Source: an uncultured Roseburia sp.
GTDB taxonomy: Bacteria > Bacillota > Clostridia > Lachnospirales > Lachnospiraceae
Length of the DNA stretch: 64,000 nt
NCBI GenBank assembly: GCA_900548205.1
Contig: URJS01000002.1
Coordinates: 19,384-83,383, forward strand
Direction of reading: 5' to 3'
In this document: piece after piece, positions 1 through 7,331 of the stretch
How the letters are laid out: each line of letters begins with the position of its first letter
Position numbering within the stretch: the stretch's first letter is position 1
Made by a program: the position numbers and the translations under genes
Notes under the pieces: generated by a model
What the model saw: only the letters and a program-made list of their open reading frames with translations
Database searches by the model: none
What the model was told of the DNA's origin: nothing

Positions 1-1292
1 AACAGCTCCACATTCGGGAACCCTGCCTGCAGCGCGGCATCCACGATCGTCAGCTTATGATTGTCATATAATTTGATATGCTCCCCGTTAAAGCGTACCA
101 TCGTAAACCGGTTGCGCTGATCGTAATAATTAAGACAAATACCGATCGGCGTGACAAGCAGCGGATCCTTTTTGATCTCCTGCTGCAAAAACGTCACCTC
201 CTGCAGCACTTCTTCTCCGCGCAGCGCAACACGCTCCTTGATCAGCCCAAGCTTCTCTGCAAGCAGCTCCGTGTAGCCGTGAATCTTTCCGCCTCCGCCA
301 ACAACAAATACCGCGCTGACACTCTTATCGCCGTTTAGCTCCTTGATCTTTGCCGCCACCTCCGTCGCCATCTTATCAACGACAGGGGCAGTCAGCTCCC
401 AGATTTCCTCTGACGAAACCGTATGCTCAAGCAGCATAATATCACGATAGGTAATCGTATCTCCCTCGCCGCTTGCTGCCTTGATCGTCTCCGCCGTCTG
501 AAAATCCACCAGATACTGCTGCACGATCAGCTCCGTGATCTCATCTCCGGCAAGAGGGATCATCCCGTATGCGATCACGCTGCCATCCTTTGTCACCGAG
601 ATATCCGAGGTTCCGGCTCCAATATCCACAAGCGCGATATTCAGCAGCCTGAAATTCTCCGGGATTGCAATATTGATCGCGGCGATCGGCTCTAACGTCA
701 TATTTGCGACTGTCAGATCCGCCAGCTCCACCGCGGCATAAAGTCCGTCCACGACATCCTCCGGCAGAAACGTCACGATCAGCTCCTCCCCGATCTCCTT
801 GGCTTTATGCGACTCCAGCCTTGCCATCTGCTCTCCGTTCAGATAATAGTGCATCACGGAATAGCCGACGCAGTAAAACTGATACTTCGTATCGTTCATT
901 TCTTTTAAAATATCCTGCGCCCGCTCGACTCCGAGCAGCTCTAAGGTATGGACATCCTCCCCGGTCACAACCCGCTCCTCAGGAAATTCGTAGGTTGCCG
1001 TTGTCGTCACCGTCTTTAATACACGCCCCGCTGCCGCAATACAGACCTCGCTCAACGGCTGGGCAATCTGCGTTTCCAGCGCCTCCTTGACCTTTCGTAT
1101 CGTCTTTGCCACGCGTCCAATGTCATGAATCTGTCCATCCACCATTGCCCGCGTCTCATGCTCCGCAACATACTGCGCCACTACGATAAACTCGCGTTCG
1201 TCTGTTTTATAGCCAACTGTTCCCACTATGCTGCGCGTTCCAATATCCAGTCCAAATACTAATGGGTGCTCTAATGTATTCCAATCACTCAT
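1..1292 (-). CDS. FtsA-like actin-fold ATPase, partial (C-terminus outside window)
   Basis: About 430 N-terminal residues are visible; the reading frame stays open to the window edge, so the C-terminal part is missing. The protein has the actin/Hsp70-fold phosphate motifs FGLDIGTRSIVGTVGY near residue 12 and ALVDIGAGTSDISV near residue 205, and an adenosine motif VFVVGGGGKIHG near residue 310. This is the FtsA/PilM layout: a cytoplasmic ATPase that tethers filaments or assembly proteins to the membrane. The ATG at 1292 overlaps the end of coaE by 8 bases, so the two are translationally coupled. It could be a second FtsA-type protein rather than the dcw-cluster FtsA, because no ftsZ is adjacent in the visible part. 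Confidence 0.75.
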   Translation of the reverse strand, partial: MSDWNTLEHPLVFGLDIGTRSIVGTVGYKTDEREFIVVAQYVAEHETRAMVDGQIHDIGRVAKTIRKVKEALETQIAQPLSEVCIAAAGRVLKTVTTTATYEFPEERVVTGEDVHTLELLGVERAQDILKEMNDTKYQFYCVGYSVMHYYLNGEQMARLESHKAKEIGEELIVTFLPEDVVDGLYAAVELADLTVANMTLEPIAAINIAIPENFRLLNIALVDIGAGTSDISVTKDGSVIAYGMIPLAGDEITELIVQQYLVDFQTAETIKAASGEGDTITYRDIMLLEHTVSSEEIWELTAPVVDKMATEVAAKIKELNGDKSVSAVFVVGGGGKIHGYTELLAEKLGLIKERVALRGEEVLQEVTFLQQEIKKDPLLVTPIGICLNYYDQRNRFTMVRFNGEHIKLYDNHKLTIVDAALQAGFPNVEL

Positions 1293-1905
1293 CTGTGTTT
1301 CTCCTGCCCTGCGCCATCCCCTGCAAAATCCGGTCAATTTGACGCAATGTATCTTCTATCGTCCCGTTATTATCGATCACAGCCGCACAGGCGCTGCGAT
1401 ACTCCGCCTCGCCAAGCTGGCTGCAAAAAATCTGCCGTATCTTCTCCTTAGAATATCCGCGGTCCCTCATCAGCCGCTCTCTGCGCACATCCTCCCTCGT
1501 ATAGATATACCAAAGCTCGTCGCAGATTTCATCGTAATGCTCCTCAATGAGCAGCGCGGCCTCCAGCACAAGAAGCTTTAATGCTCCGCGCTCCCGCTCT
1601 CTCGCCGCTCTTTTCTTTACATACTCCTTTACCGCCGGATGAACGATCGCATTCATCTGTTTTCGGCTCTCCTCCCGTGAGAAAATAAGCTCTGCAAGCT
1701 TTTGCCGGTCAACCCCGCCCTCCGGCAGACAGATCCCTGCTCCAAAGGCTTCGATGATCCTCTCATAGCACTGCGTCCCGGGCTGCATCAGCATATGCGC
1801 AATCTCATCCGCCAGCATGACCTCCGTGTCCGGCTTCTTCGCAAGATATGAAAGAATCTGTGACTTTCCCGCTCCCACGCCCCCGGTAATTCCGATAAAT
1901 TTCAT
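1285..1905 (-). CDS. coaE: Dephospho-CoA kinase
   Basis: This 206-residue protein carries out the last step of coenzyme A synthesis, phosphorylating the 3'-hydroxyl of dephospho-CoA with ATP in the cytoplasm. It starts MKFIGITGGVGAGKSQIL, a Walker A P-loop in the CoaE context, followed by MLADEIAHMLMQPG, the usual acceptor region. Length is typical of the family. The ATG at 1905 is preceded by AGGAG with a 7-base spacer and lies 10 bases after the polA stop. A longer in-frame extension into polA is rejected because it has no ribosome binding site. It overlaps the FtsA-like gene downstream and probably shares the polA transcript. Confidence 0.95.
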   Translation of the reverse strand: MKFIGITGGVGAGKSQILSYLAKKPDTEVMLADEIAHMLMQPGTQCYERIIEAFGAGICLPEGGVDRQKLAELIFSREESRKQMNAIVHPAVKEYVKKRAARERERGALKLLVLEAALLIEEHYDEICDELWYIYTREDVRRERLMRDRGYSKEKIRQIFCSQLGEAEYRSACAAVIDNNGTIEDTLRQIDRILQGMAQGRRNTDE

Positions 1906-1915
1906 CCTGTCTCTC

Positions 1916-4663
1916 CTACTTCGCCTGATACCAGTCGCTTCCGGTATGCACGTCAATCTCCAGACACACGGCAAGCTGCGCCGCACCGTGCATTTCCTCC
2001 TCTAAGATTGCCCGCACCTGCGCCTCCTCATTTGCCGCCGTCTCCACCAAAAGCTCATCGTGCACGGTTAAGATCAGCCTTGACAAAAGTCCTTCCGCCA
2101 GCAGTCTGTCGTGCACGCGGATCATCGCGATCTTGATAATATCCGCCGCCGTTCCCTGGATCGGGGAGTTCATCGCAATGCGCTCCCCGAACGCCCGCTG
2201 CATAAAATTACTGCTGGAAAGCTCCGGGATCGGGCGTCTCCTTCCAAACATCGTCGTCACATATCCCTGCTCCTTCGCCTGCGTCACCAGTCCGTCCAAG
2301 TAGCCCTTGATTTTTGGATATGTCTCAAAATAGCGCTCGATATATTCTGCCGCTTCCTTCTTGCTGATACTTAAATCCTGACTTAAGCCAAACGAGCTGA
2401 TACCGTATACGATCCCGAAATTTACCGCCTTCGCATTGCGGCGCTGCAGATCCGTCACCTCATCAAACGGGATGTGGAATACCTGAGACGCTGTCGTGCG
2501 ATGGATGTCCTGCGCCGTCCGGTACGCCTCGATCAGCTTTTCATCCTCCGACAAATGCGCCAGCACCCGCAGCTCGATCTGCGAGTAATCCGCATCCATA
2601 AAGACAAATCCGTCTTTCGGGAGAAATGCCTTGCGGATCAAACGTCCCAGCTCGATCCGCATTGGAATATTCTGTAAATTCGGCTCCGTGCTGCTAAGAC
2701 GCCCGGTCGCCGTGATCGTCTGATTAAAGGAGGTATGGATCCTTCCATCCTCCGCGATATAATTGACAAGTCCATCGGCATACGTCGACTTTAGCTTCGC
2801 AAGCTGCCGATACTCTAAAATATCCGCCACGATCGGATGATCCGGCGCAAGACGCTCCAATACCTCCGCCGCCGTAGAATACCCGGTCTTTGTCTTTTTG
2901 CCGTTGGGAAGCTGGAGCTTCTCAAATAAAATCACGCCAAGCTGCTTGGGAGAATTAATATTAAATTCCTCCCCTGCCTTCTCATAGATGCTTGTCTCCA
3001 GCGCTCCGATCTGAACCGAAAGCTTCTCTGCATATTCCCTGAGCGCTTCTCCCGATACCCGTATGCCTTCCTTTTCCATATCTGCCAGTGTAAATACCAG
3101 CGGCATCTCGATCTTACGGAACAGCTCCTCCATGCCCGTCTCCCGCAGTGCAAGAAGCAGACGCTCCCTTGCCGCCCATGCCACATATGCCGGATAGCAG
3201 ACCGCCCTTAAAAACTCCGCCGGACACTCTGCCGCCGCCTTCTCATAGGTGCGCTTCTCAAGCAGGTCCTTGCGTGACGGGATCATCCCGTCGATATAAT
3301 CCTTTGCAATATCCTCATAGGGGTATTCATTTTTTAAAGGATTTAACAGATACGCCGCTATCTCCGCATCAAAAAGCGCTTCTTCCGTGACGGCGCCACG
3401 CGCTTTTCGCTCGATCATTCCCATCGCCTTTAGCTGCGGCTTTAAATTCAGCGTCACATAGTCGTTGGCGCCGCTCTCAAAAAACATATCCCGCAGCATC
3501 TTCGCCGAAAGCGTCTCTCCCGCTTCCAGATAACAGATTTCCGTCTCACTTAACGCCACTGCGATCCCAAGAAAACCGCTTTCTTCGCCCGGCTCTGCTG
3601 CCTCAGAGGATGTACCGTCAAACAGGCTCATCTGAACGCCGGCTCTCGCCTCCTCTGTCTGCCGCTCCTCCGGAAGCACAAAATAAAATCCGCATGCTCT
3701 GCCCTTTGCCGATTCCAAAAACCTGCGCACCTCTTTCTCATCCGTGATCCTCCGAAAATGCTCCTCGGCAGAATTTTTCGGCGCATCCACCGAAAAACGG
3801 CTCAACAGGTTCTTAAATTCCAGTTTTTTACAGAGCAAATAGGCTTCCTCCGTATATAACGCGGAAACCTCCTTAAGTCTTGCCCCGGAAAGCTCATATG
3901 AAATCTCTGCATGGATGTCAATCGTCGCCAATGTCTTACTCATCTGCGCCAGCTCATAGTGCTCCTTTAAATTCGCACTTGCCCGCGGCGGCTTGATCTC
4001 CTCCACATGCGCATATGCATTCTCAATACTTCCATACTGCACGATCAGCGCAGTCGCCGTTTTCTCGCCAATCCCCGGCACGCCCGGAATATTATCCGCG
4101 GTATCTCCCATCAGCGCCTTCACATCAATAAACTGCTCCGGCGTTACCTGATATTTCTCGACCACATCCCTCGCATAATAGTCCTCAATCTCTGTTCCCG
4201 TCTTCTTTGTCTTTGGAATACGGATCTTAATATGCTCCGAGGCAAGCTGCAGCAAATCTCTGTCCCCCGAGACGACCGATACCTCAAGTCCCTGCTCCTC
4301 ACTGCTCTTTGCGATCGTTCCAAGCAAGTCGTCCGCCTCATAGCCGCCCTTTTCGATCACGGTGACGCCCATCGCTGAAAGCATTTCCTTCATCAGCGGA
4401 ACCTGCTCCCTTAGCTCCGTCGCCATCGGCTTTCTCGTGCCCTTATACTCCGCGAACATCTCATGGCGAAAAGTCGGCTGTGGAACATCAAACGCAACGG
4501 TCAGGTAATCCGGCTTCTCCTCCTCTAATATCTTAAACATAATATTTAAGAAGCCATACACCGCATTGGTATGCAGTCCTTCTGAATTTGTAAGATCGGG
4601 AATCCCGAAAAACGCCCGGTTTAAAATACTGTGCCCATCCATCAATACCAGCTTTTCGCTCAT
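1916..4663 (-). CDS. polA: DNA polymerase I
   Basis: This 915-residue family A polymerase fills gaps and removes primers in replication and repair. The N-terminal 290 residues are the 5'-nuclease domain (LVLMDGHSILNRAFFG, SVVSGDRDLLQLA, GDTADNIPGVPGIGEKTA). The middle domain lacks the Asp-x-Glu motif of the 3'-5' exonuclease and carries a loose Ser/Glu-rich stretch, so proofreading is probably absent. The polymerase domain has motif A (DADYSQIELRVLAHL), motif B (RRNAKAVNFGIVYG) and motif C (VHDELLVE, near residue 869). The ATG at 4663 is chosen because GGAG lies 6 bases upstream; another ATG at 4675 is possible. It follows the aminopeptidase gene by about 45 bases. Confidence 0.95.
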   Translation of the reverse strand: MSEKLVLMDGHSILNRAFFGIPDLTNSEGLHTNAVYGFLNIMFKILEEEKPDYLTVAFDVPQPTFRHEMFAEYKGTRKPMATELREQVPLMKEMLSAMGVTVIEKGGYEADDLLGTIAKSSEEQGLEVSVVSGDRDLLQLASEHIKIRIPKTKKTGTEIEDYYARDVVEKYQVTPEQFIDVKALMGDTADNIPGVPGIGEKTATALIVQYGSIENAYAHVEEIKPPRASANLKEHYELAQMSKTLATIDIHAEISYELSGARLKEVSALYTEEAYLLCKKLEFKNLLSRFSVDAPKNSAEEHFRRITDEKEVRRFLESAKGRACGFYFVLPEERQTEEARAGVQMSLFDGTSSEAAEPGEESGFLGIAVALSETEICYLEAGETLSAKMLRDMFFESGANDYVTLNLKPQLKAMGMIERKARGAVTEEALFDAEIAAYLLNPLKNEYPYEDIAKDYIDGMIPSRKDLLEKRTYEKAAAECPAEFLRAVCYPAYVAWAARERLLLALRETGMEELFRKIEMPLVFTLADMEKEGIRVSGEALREYAEKLSVQIGALETSIYEKAGEEFNINSPKQLGVILFEKLQLPNGKKTKTGYSTAAEVLERLAPDHPIVADILEYRQLAKLKSTYADGLVNYIAEDGRIHTSFNQTITATGRLSSTEPNLQNIPMRIELGRLIRKAFLPKDGFVFMDADYSQIELRVLAHLSEDEKLIEAYRTAQDIHRTTASQVFHIPFDEVTDLQRRNAKAVNFGIVYGISSFGLSQDLSISKKEAAEYIERYFETYPKIKGYLDGLVTQAKEQGYVTTMFGRRRPIPELSSSNFMQRAFGERIAMNSPIQGTAADIIKIAMIRVHDRLLAEGLLSRLILTVHDELLVETAANEEAQVRAILEEEMHGAAQLAVCLEIDVHTGSDWYQAK

Positions 4664-4708
4664 GTCTGTCTCCATTCTGTCTCTATTTTAGGAACAAGTC
4701 TGCCCTGA

Positions 4709-6499
4709 CTAAATCGCTCTCGTATATTTCTTAAGCCACTCGTTCTCCTCTGCCGTCAGATACGGAGAAAGCGTCTTGTATACCATCGCATGGTAATCAT
4801 TTAGCATCCGCTTCTCACGCCCTGTCATCTCCTCCGGATCAATGGCGTCTAAATCAATCGGCGCATAAGTAATATTCTCAAAGCTCATGAACTGACCGTA
4901 CTCATTCTTTTCCGCCTTGCGGCAAACCAGCTCATTTTCCAGACGGATCCCATAGCTGCCTTCCAGATATACGCCCGGCTCATCCGTCGTGATCATGCCC
5001 TCCTCCAGCGTCCCGCTGTCGTTTCGGTCTGCCACCACCCGCCACCGGAAGCCGTTTGGTCCCTCGTGTACATTTAACACATAGCCGACCCCATGTCCTG
5101 TTCCGCATTTATAATCAATGCCCATATCCCACAGCGGACCTCTCGCCAAAATATCGAGATTTAATCCGGTGCAGCCATATAAAAACTTCGCGTTTGCCAG
5201 ATTCAGATTCGAGCGGCAGACAGCGGTAAAATGCCGCCGCATCTCGTCTGTGATCGCCCCAAGCGCCATCGTTCTTGTAATATCGGTCGTTCCCTCAAAA
5301 TAATGACCGCCGGAATCCACAAGAAGAAGTCCCTCCGGCAAAAGCGCCGCGTCAGACTCCGGCGTCGCCGCATAATGCATCATCGCCGCATTGGGACCGT
5401 ACGCGCAGATCGTATCAAAGCTAAGCTCAAGGAAACCATCCTGCTCCCTTCTGCGCTCCTCCAGATAATCAGACGCCGAAATCTCCGTCATCGGAAGCTT
5501 GCCGATATTGGTCTTAAGCCAGTACATAAACTTCGTGAACGCAACGCCGTCCTTGATATGCGCTCTCCTTGTGTTTTCTACCTCGATGGGATTCTTGACC
5601 GCCTTCATGCGCTCCGTGGGATTCGGCTTGTCAATGATGCGCGCGCCCTTTGGCAGACCGCACACGATCCGGTAATTTACAGTTCCCTGATTTAATAACA
5701 CACCTGCCGTTTCAGGAATTTTTGTCACATAATCATAGACCTCATCGTACGGTCTTGTCGTGATCTTATTTTCTTTGAGATAAGCGGCGATCGTCTCATC
5801 CACGATTTCCTCCTGCAAAAACCAGATACACTCCGTCTCTGTCACTGCAAGATAGGACAGGATCACCGGCACATAGGCAATGTCTCCGCCGCGGATATTC
5901 AACAGCCATGCAATATCATAAAGAGACGTTAAAATATGAACGTCCGCTCCCTCTTTACGCATTGCCTCTCTCAATTCACACAGCTTTTTCTCCGTGCTCT
6001 TTCCGGTATATTTCTCCTCCAAAAGGAACAGCGGCTTTTTGGAGAGCGCCGGACGATCCGTCCAGATCAGATCGATCAAATCCTCTCCGACGGCAAGCGA
6101 GCCATGCTTCTTCTCTGCGATCTGCGCAAGCTTTCTGCCCCAGCTTCCGTTGACAACACGTCCGTCAAAGCCGATGCAGCCGCCCTCCGTTAATTTTTCC
6201 TCAATAAACTCGTCCACCTTCGGAACGCCTTCCTCACCCATGCGGTAAAGCGTCACCGTACTGCCCGAAAGCTGCTTTTCCGCCTGTACAAAATAGCGTC
6301 CGTCCGTCCAAAGCCCCGCCTCCGTCATCGTGATCACAGCTGTTCCTGCAGAGCCTGTAAAGCCCGTGATAAACCTTCGTGCCTTAAAATGCTCCCCCAC
6401 ATACTCCGACTCGTGAAAATCCGAGGTCGGAACAACATAAATTGCAATCCTTCTCTTTTCCATCTCCTTGCGGAGCGCCTGTAATCTCTCCTGTATCAT
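4709..6499 (-). CDS. Xaa-Pro aminopeptidase (peptidase family M24B)
   Basis: This 596-residue metallo-aminopeptidase releases N-terminal residues preceding proline and is expected to be cytoplasmic. It has two creatinase-like N-terminal domains (VPTSDFHESEYVGEHF near residue 25) and a C-terminal pita-bread catalytic domain. Metal ligands are visible in LLVDSGGHYFEGTTDITRT (two Asp), GTGHGVGYVLNVHEGP (His) and TTDEPGVYLEG with IRLENELV (two Glu). The length of about 600 fits the long aminopeptidase P type of eukaryotes and clostridia rather than the shorter E. coli PepP. The ATG at 6499 has GGAGG 6 bases upstream; an upstream in-frame start has no such site. Confidence 0.9.
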   Translation of the reverse strand: MIQERLQALRKEMEKRRIAIYVVPTSDFHESEYVGEHFKARRFITGFTGSAGTAVITMTEAGLWTDGRYFVQAEKQLSGSTVTLYRMGEEGVPKVDEFIEEKLTEGGCIGFDGRVVNGSWGRKLAQIAEKKHGSLAVGEDLIDLIWTDRPALSKKPLFLLEEKYTGKSTEKKLCELREAMRKEGADVHILTSLYDIAWLLNIRGGDIAYVPVILSYLAVTETECIWFLQEEIVDETIAAYLKENKITTRPYDEVYDYVTKIPETAGVLLNQGTVNYRIVCGLPKGARIIDKPNPTERMKAVKNPIEVENTRRAHIKDGVAFTKFMYWLKTNIGKLPMTEISASDYLEERRREQDGFLELSFDTICAYGPNAAMMHYAATPESDAALLPEGLLLVDSGGHYFEGTTDITRTMALGAITDEMRRHFTAVCRSNLNLANAKFLYGCTGLNLDILARGPLWDMGIDYKCGTGHGVGYVLNVHEGPNGFRWRVVADRNDSGTLEEGMITTDEPGVYLEGSYGIRLENELVCRKAEKNEYGQFMSFENITYAPIDLDAIDPEEMTGREKRMLNDYHAMVYKTLSPYLTAEENEWLKKYTRAI

Positions 6500-6613
6500 G
6501 TTCATCCTCCATTCCAAAGCGCTTTTGCGAGAGGATGCGCAAGCCTTTTTTCTTCGGCTCTTTGGCGCATATCCCGCTTTTCCTCACTTCCCCTATTGCT
6601 GACCTGCGGCCGG

Positions 6614-7078
6614 TCATGTGTTGGCATACTCAAAAAACTTTGTATCAAGCTCAGGATAAGACCTCTTTAGGGAAATCGGTCTGCCTGAGCGATTTAAAAA
6701 GCAGTGCGAGCTTCTTCCGCTCGTCCGCAGCTCCCCTGTCTTTTTATCCGTCATGCGGTACTCCACCTCCAGCCTTATGCCGTCATACTGTGTGATCCGC
6801 GGCTCGATCACAACCACATCATCAAAATGGACCATGCTGTGATAATTACAGGAAATGGACAGCACGGGACTGATGATCTCCATTTCCTCCATCTCCTTGT
6901 AGGAAAGTCCCATCTGTTCCAGCAGGTCCATCCGTGCCTCCTCCATCCACTTGATATAATTGGAGTGGTGGATAATGCCCATCTGATCCGTCTCGTAATA
7001 CTTTGCATGATGCTCATACGGATGTATTCTGATCTCCTCTGCCTCTCTGCCATAGACCTCAATTTCCTTCTCTGACAT
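6614..7078 (-). CDS. Hotdog-fold acyl-CoA thioesterase (YbgC/4HBT family)
   Basis: This 154-residue protein is probably a thioesterase that hydrolyses acyl-CoA or acyl-ACP in the cytoplasm. The motif YYETDQMGIIHHSNYIKWME near residue 27 matches the YbgC/4-hydroxybenzoyl-CoA thioesterase signature, with the catalytic Asp in ETDQMG. One hotdog domain fills the length, as is normal for the family. Its ATG has AAGGAAG upstream, and a promoter of its own is visible at 7132-7160, so it can be transcribed independently of the small gene before it. The acyl substrate cannot be told from sequence. Confidence 0.82.
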   Translation of the reverse strand: MSEKEIEVYGREAEEIRIHPYEHHAKYYETDQMGIIHHSNYIKWMEEARMDLLEQMGLSYKEMEEMEIISPVLSISCNYHSMVHFDDVVVIEPRITQYDGIRLEVEYRMTDKKTGELRTSGRSSHCFLNRSGRPISLKRSYPELDTKFFEYANT

Positions 7079-7131
7079 AAAACTTCCTTCTTTCTACCAT
7101 GTGAAAATAGCATCGTTTAAGCCTAATTTCT

Positions 7132-7160
7132 ATTATCACACATTCAGCTGCAAATTTCAA
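7132..7160 (-). promoter_or_regulatory. Sigma-A-type promoter for the thioesterase gene
   Basis: On the minus strand TTGAAA is followed after 17 bases by GATAAT, about 55 bases before the thioesterase start. Both boxes match consensus in five or six positions and the spacing is ideal. Confidence 0.6.
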
Positions 7161-7180
7161 TGTCAGCCTTTAAAATAATA

Positions 7181-7282
7181 TCAGTCCTCGAAATATTCGC
7201 GGTAATCATCCTCATTTGCAAACAGCATATAGCGTCCCTCAACATATCCCATATATCCGGCGTCTACTACATATCCTTTCAT
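7181..7282 (-). CDS. Very small hypothetical protein (33 residues)
   Basis: A 34-codon frame starts at an ATG with AAGGAG 10 bases upstream. The peptide begins MKGYVVDAGYMGYVEGRYML and continues with an acidic and aromatic tail ending YREYFED. It is rich in Tyr and Gly, net acidic, and has no membrane segment. The repeated GYxGYVxG pattern and the codon use look like a real protein, and I recall similar tiny proteins in related clostridia, although this was not checked. Its ribosome binding site lies in the 3' arm of the terminator hairpin of the preceding yfhO-like gene, so its translation may be controlled. Function is unknown. Confidence 0.6.
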   Translation of the reverse strand: MKGYVVDAGYMGYVEGRYMLFANEDDYREYFED

Positions 7283-7324
7283 AAAAAATACACTCCTTTT
7301 CATCTGTTGATGACAGGAGTGTAT
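7283..7324 (-). terminator. Terminator hairpin that also covers a ribosome binding site
   Basis: On the minus strand ATACACTCCT pairs with AGGAGTGTAT, with an inner CATC/GATG helix, followed by a run of T. It sits directly after the yfhO-like stop. Its 3' arm supplies the AGGAG used by the 33-codon gene. Confidence 0.8.
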
Positions 7325-7331
7325 CTTATGA

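Noticed and set aside
1906..1986. N-terminal extension of coaE into polA
   Set aside because: The extension is the polA C-terminus in another frame; the ATG at 1905 has its own AGGAG and starts directly at the P-loop.
5231..5695. Long plus-strand frame opposite the Xaa-Pro aminopeptidase gene
   Set aside because: It is the antisense shadow of a conserved enzyme, has no ribosome site and no recognisable motif.
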